DNA from: an uncultured Oxalobacteraceae bacterium
GTDB taxonomy: Bacteria > Pseudomonadota > Gammaproteobacteria > Burkholderiales > Burkholderiaceae
Reading direction: 5' to 3'
NCBI GenBank assembly: GCA_946478765.1
Contig: CAMLDH010000055.1
Span: 1-16,169, forward strand
Length of the DNA stretch: 16,169 nt
In this document: positions 14,634 to 16,169 of the stretch, piece after piece
How positions within the stretch are numbered: the stretch's first letter is position 1
Layout of the letters: each line of letters starts with the position of its first letter
Notes under the pieces: model-generated
The model's database searches: none
What the model saw: only the letters and a program-made list of their open reading frames with translations
What the model was told of the DNA's origin: nothing
Made by a program: the position numbers and the translations under genes

Positions 14634-16037
14634 TCAGTTCTTGCGCGGCAGCACGCGTACGACCGCGGTGAGGCCCATCACGTTAAATAGCGCGGCAACC
14701 AGATGATTAACATTGCGCAACTCAATCGTCGCCCCTTGGCTGACTACCGGCGCCAAGCCGGCTGCCAATTGTCCCGCGGCGTTGAAATCGACCCGAATCA
14801 AGTCGCTGCAATCGACAATGGCCGGATTGTGAGTGGCCGCGTAGGTCGTCATTGCCTGGATCAATTGATCGGTTCGTCCCTCGACGACCGCCGGCATCAT
14901 GAAATGTTCGGATGCCGATTTCAGCGGCGCAAATTCTTCCAGTGCAGTGGTTACCTTGTTTTTCGGCGCCACAAATGCCGGAGGCGATACTTCAAAAGTC
15001 ACGCAATAGTCAATGCTTGCTTCTTCAAAATCCTTTTCAAGATTCAACAGGCGCAGGATTTCGAGCAGCAATAACCATGGCGCTTCTGTTTCATCGCGCC
15101 GTCCGACTTCCAGGATGGCGCGGATCTTTTCGGCCAGTTCCAGTGTGCCCACCAAAATCAGGTCGTTTCCGGACTTTTGCAGCTTCATTAACACGCTAAG
15201 CAAAATGCCGCATCCGATCGGATCGACTTCGGTCACGCGAATAAACTCCAGGCGCAAGACGCGGTTGTTTTCCGCCAGGTTTTGTGCCCGCTCCAGTTGT
15301 TTAACGATCGAGTCGTCGAGCTTGCCGGAGAATGGAACCGTCGGTGTGGCGCTGGCCGCCGGCGCAGCTTCCATTGGCGACTCTTGCGCCTTTTCGATCC
15401 ACGTCGGTGGCGAAGTTTCGAACTTGTTCGCGTAATCGATCGATAGATTGTCGAATTCGTCGCGTTTTCCGCTAATTTGCAGCAGGTCGAACAGCATTGC
15501 CCAGACTGTCAACGCGGCATGCCCCAGCGTGTCTTCGCCGATCGCGCCTTGCAATACGTGCTGCACCATGTCAATTTTCCCATGGGCGAATAGAATCGCC
15601 GCCTCTTCGATGGCTGGTGTGGTTTCGGACGAGGGCAATGCAACCTTGCCATTGAGCGTTTCGCCGTCCAGCAAAAATTGGGTGGCCGCACCCATGGCAG
15701 GCAAGCCTAGCGTCGCCGGCGGCAAAACACTGGCTGTGGATTTTGCGGGCTTGATCGGCGTTTTGACTGTCGGCGGTGGACTGGCTTGCGTATCACCGGT
15801 CGGCAACGGCTTGACAAATTCGGATGACATCTCGGATTCGATGGCATCGATTTTCATCGCAGTTGCCTGCGCGGCTTTACGCTGCACGATCTGGGAATTC
15901 TGGGGCCGACTGGTGGTTTCGGTGTCGGGATTTACGCGGATATTTCCCTCGTCGCTTTTCTTGCGAGAAGAGCTTTTGTCGGCAGCCGATGTCGTCTGTC
16001 GGTTGTCTTTCTTGCCAAAGAGCGAGAAAATCCCCAC
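14634..16037 (-). CDS. Double STAS-like domain protein with duplicated SIDY..FE.SPP module
   Basis: This is a cytoplasmic-looking protein of 467 residues with no membrane helix. Residues 1 to about 130 are low-complexity, rich in Ser, Thr, Lys and Pro. A helical module at about 143-215 ends W179...DEFDNLSIDYANKFETSPP. A first STAS-like domain follows at about 232-312 (LRLEFIRVTEVDPIGCGILLSVL, the beta strand and helix turn of STAS). A second copy of the module at 321-355 contains DFEEASIDYCVTFEVSPP. A second STAS-like domain lies at about 380-463 (AIVDCSDLIRVDFNAAGQLAAGL). STAS domains are known from anti-sigma-factor antagonists and transporter tails. No conserved phosphorylatable serine stands out, so a scaffold role is as likely. 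The start is GTG, supported by AGGA upstream. The function is unknown. Confidence 0.9.
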   Translation of the reverse strand: MGIFSLFGKKDNRQTTSAADKSSSRKKSDEGNIRVNPDTETTSRPQNSQIVQRKAAQATAMKIDAIESEMSSEFVKPLPTGDTQASPPPTVKTPIKPAKSTASVLPPATLGLPAMGAATQFLLDGETLNGKVALPSSETTPAIEEAAILFAHGKIDMVQHVLQGAIGEDTLGHAALTVWAMLFDLLQISGKRDEFDNLSIDYANKFETSPPTWIEKAQESPMEAAPAASATPTVPFSGKLDDSIVKQLERAQNLAENNRVLRLEFIRVTEVDPIGCGILLSVLMKLQKSGNDLILVGTLELAEKIRAILEVGRRDETEAPWLLLLEILRLLNLEKDFEEASIDYCVTFEVSPPAFVAPKNKVTTALEEFAPLKSASEHFMMPAVVEGRTDQLIQAMTTYAATHNPAIVDCSDLIRVDFNAAGQLAAGLAPVVSQGATIELRNVNHLVAALFNVMGLTAVVRVLPRKN

Positions 16038-16099
16038 GTTTTTCCTGATGATAAATTTGTTGGCGCCTCTTCCCTCCGTACGGTTAGGGAGGTTAAGAA

Positions 16100-16105
16100 A
16101 TTATA
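16100..16105 (-). promoter_or_regulatory. Putative -10 box upstream of the STAS protein gene
   Basis: TATAAT on the minus strand lies about 62 bases upstream of the GTG start at 16037. The -35 position at a 17-base spacing reads AGCTTT, which is poor. The leader in between contains a weak hairpin (16071-16075 with 16086-16090) around the 8-base palindrome CCGTACGG (16076-16083). Confidence 0.4.
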
Positions 16106-16129
16106 TCGCCATAAAGGAACATAAAGCTT

Positions 16130-16169
16130 ATGTCGAATTGCATCTTGAGCGCTGGATGGCGTTGTCTTT
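16130..16169 (+). CDS. Possible start of a divergent gene, cut by the window edge
   Basis: ATG at 16130 opens a frame that stays open for 13 codons to the edge (MSNCILSAGWRCL). AAAGGA at 16114-16119 is a ribosome-site candidate, 10 bases upstream. This is too short to identify or confirm. Confidence 0.25.
   Translation, partial: MSNCILSAGWRCL

Noticed and set aside
1..16169. CRISPR array, tRNA, rRNA or prophage attachment site
   Set aside because: No regularly spaced repeats, cloverleaf sequences or integrase-linked direct repeats were seen on either strand.

Overview
The window comes from a betaproteobacterium, most likely of the order Burkholderiales (Oxalobacteraceae-like). This is inferred from the long HslV N-terminus (MEQFHG before the catalytic threonine), the moderately high GC content, the type II secretion gene set and the hslVU context; the genus cannot be fixed from the sequence alone. 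Two gene blocks face each other: a plus-strand type II secretion system (T2SS) operon at about 1185-12280, and a minus-strand block at about 16037-12366 holding a STAS-domain protein, hslV, hslU and a small basic ORF.

Left edge (1-1080): mobile-element debris. A degenerate transposase resembling the ISKra4 type has lost the middle of its DDE domain. A strong bidirectional terminator hairpin follows at 630-678. Next comes a 308-bp non-coding element (771-1078) flanked by TA dinucleotides. It has perfect 28-bp terminal inverted repeats (30 bp counting the TA) and is packed with perfect palindromes. It looks like a MITE, or a hairpin-array element, and lies just upstream of the secretion operon. 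This is the least explained piece of DNA in the window.

T2SS operon (1185-12280): gspG-H-I-J-K-L-M-N-D-E-F-C, all on the plus strand, with most junctions overlapping or only a few bases apart. It encodes the major pseudopilin (G), minor pseudopilins (H, I, J, K), the inner-membrane platform (L, M, F, C), GspN, the outer-membrane secretin (D) and the cytoplasmic ATPase (E). Together these export folded periplasmic proteins across the outer membrane. No prepilin peptidase (gspO) or pilotin (gspS) is present, so these must be encoded elsewhere. The order is a cyclic permutation of D-E-F-C-G-H-I-J-K-L-M-N, with gspC last. GspC lacks a PDZ domain and ends in a proline/glycine-rich tail. The only sizeable gap inside the operon, between gspK and gspL, carries a run of eight G and a six-codon reading frame whose stop overlaps the TTG start of gspL. 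A second run of eight G lies near the 3' end of gspC.

Minus-strand block: hslV and hslU encode the two-part HslVU (ClpQY) heat-shock protease, preceded by a very good sigma-32-type promoter at 14585-14612. Downstream of hslU, a 15-bp perfect hairpin separates it from a 66-residue basic ORF of unknown function. Upstream of hslV lies a 467-residue protein with two STAS-like domains and a duplicated SIDY..FE.SPP module. A TATAAT box sits upstream of it, and a possible divergent plus-strand gene begins at the window edge.
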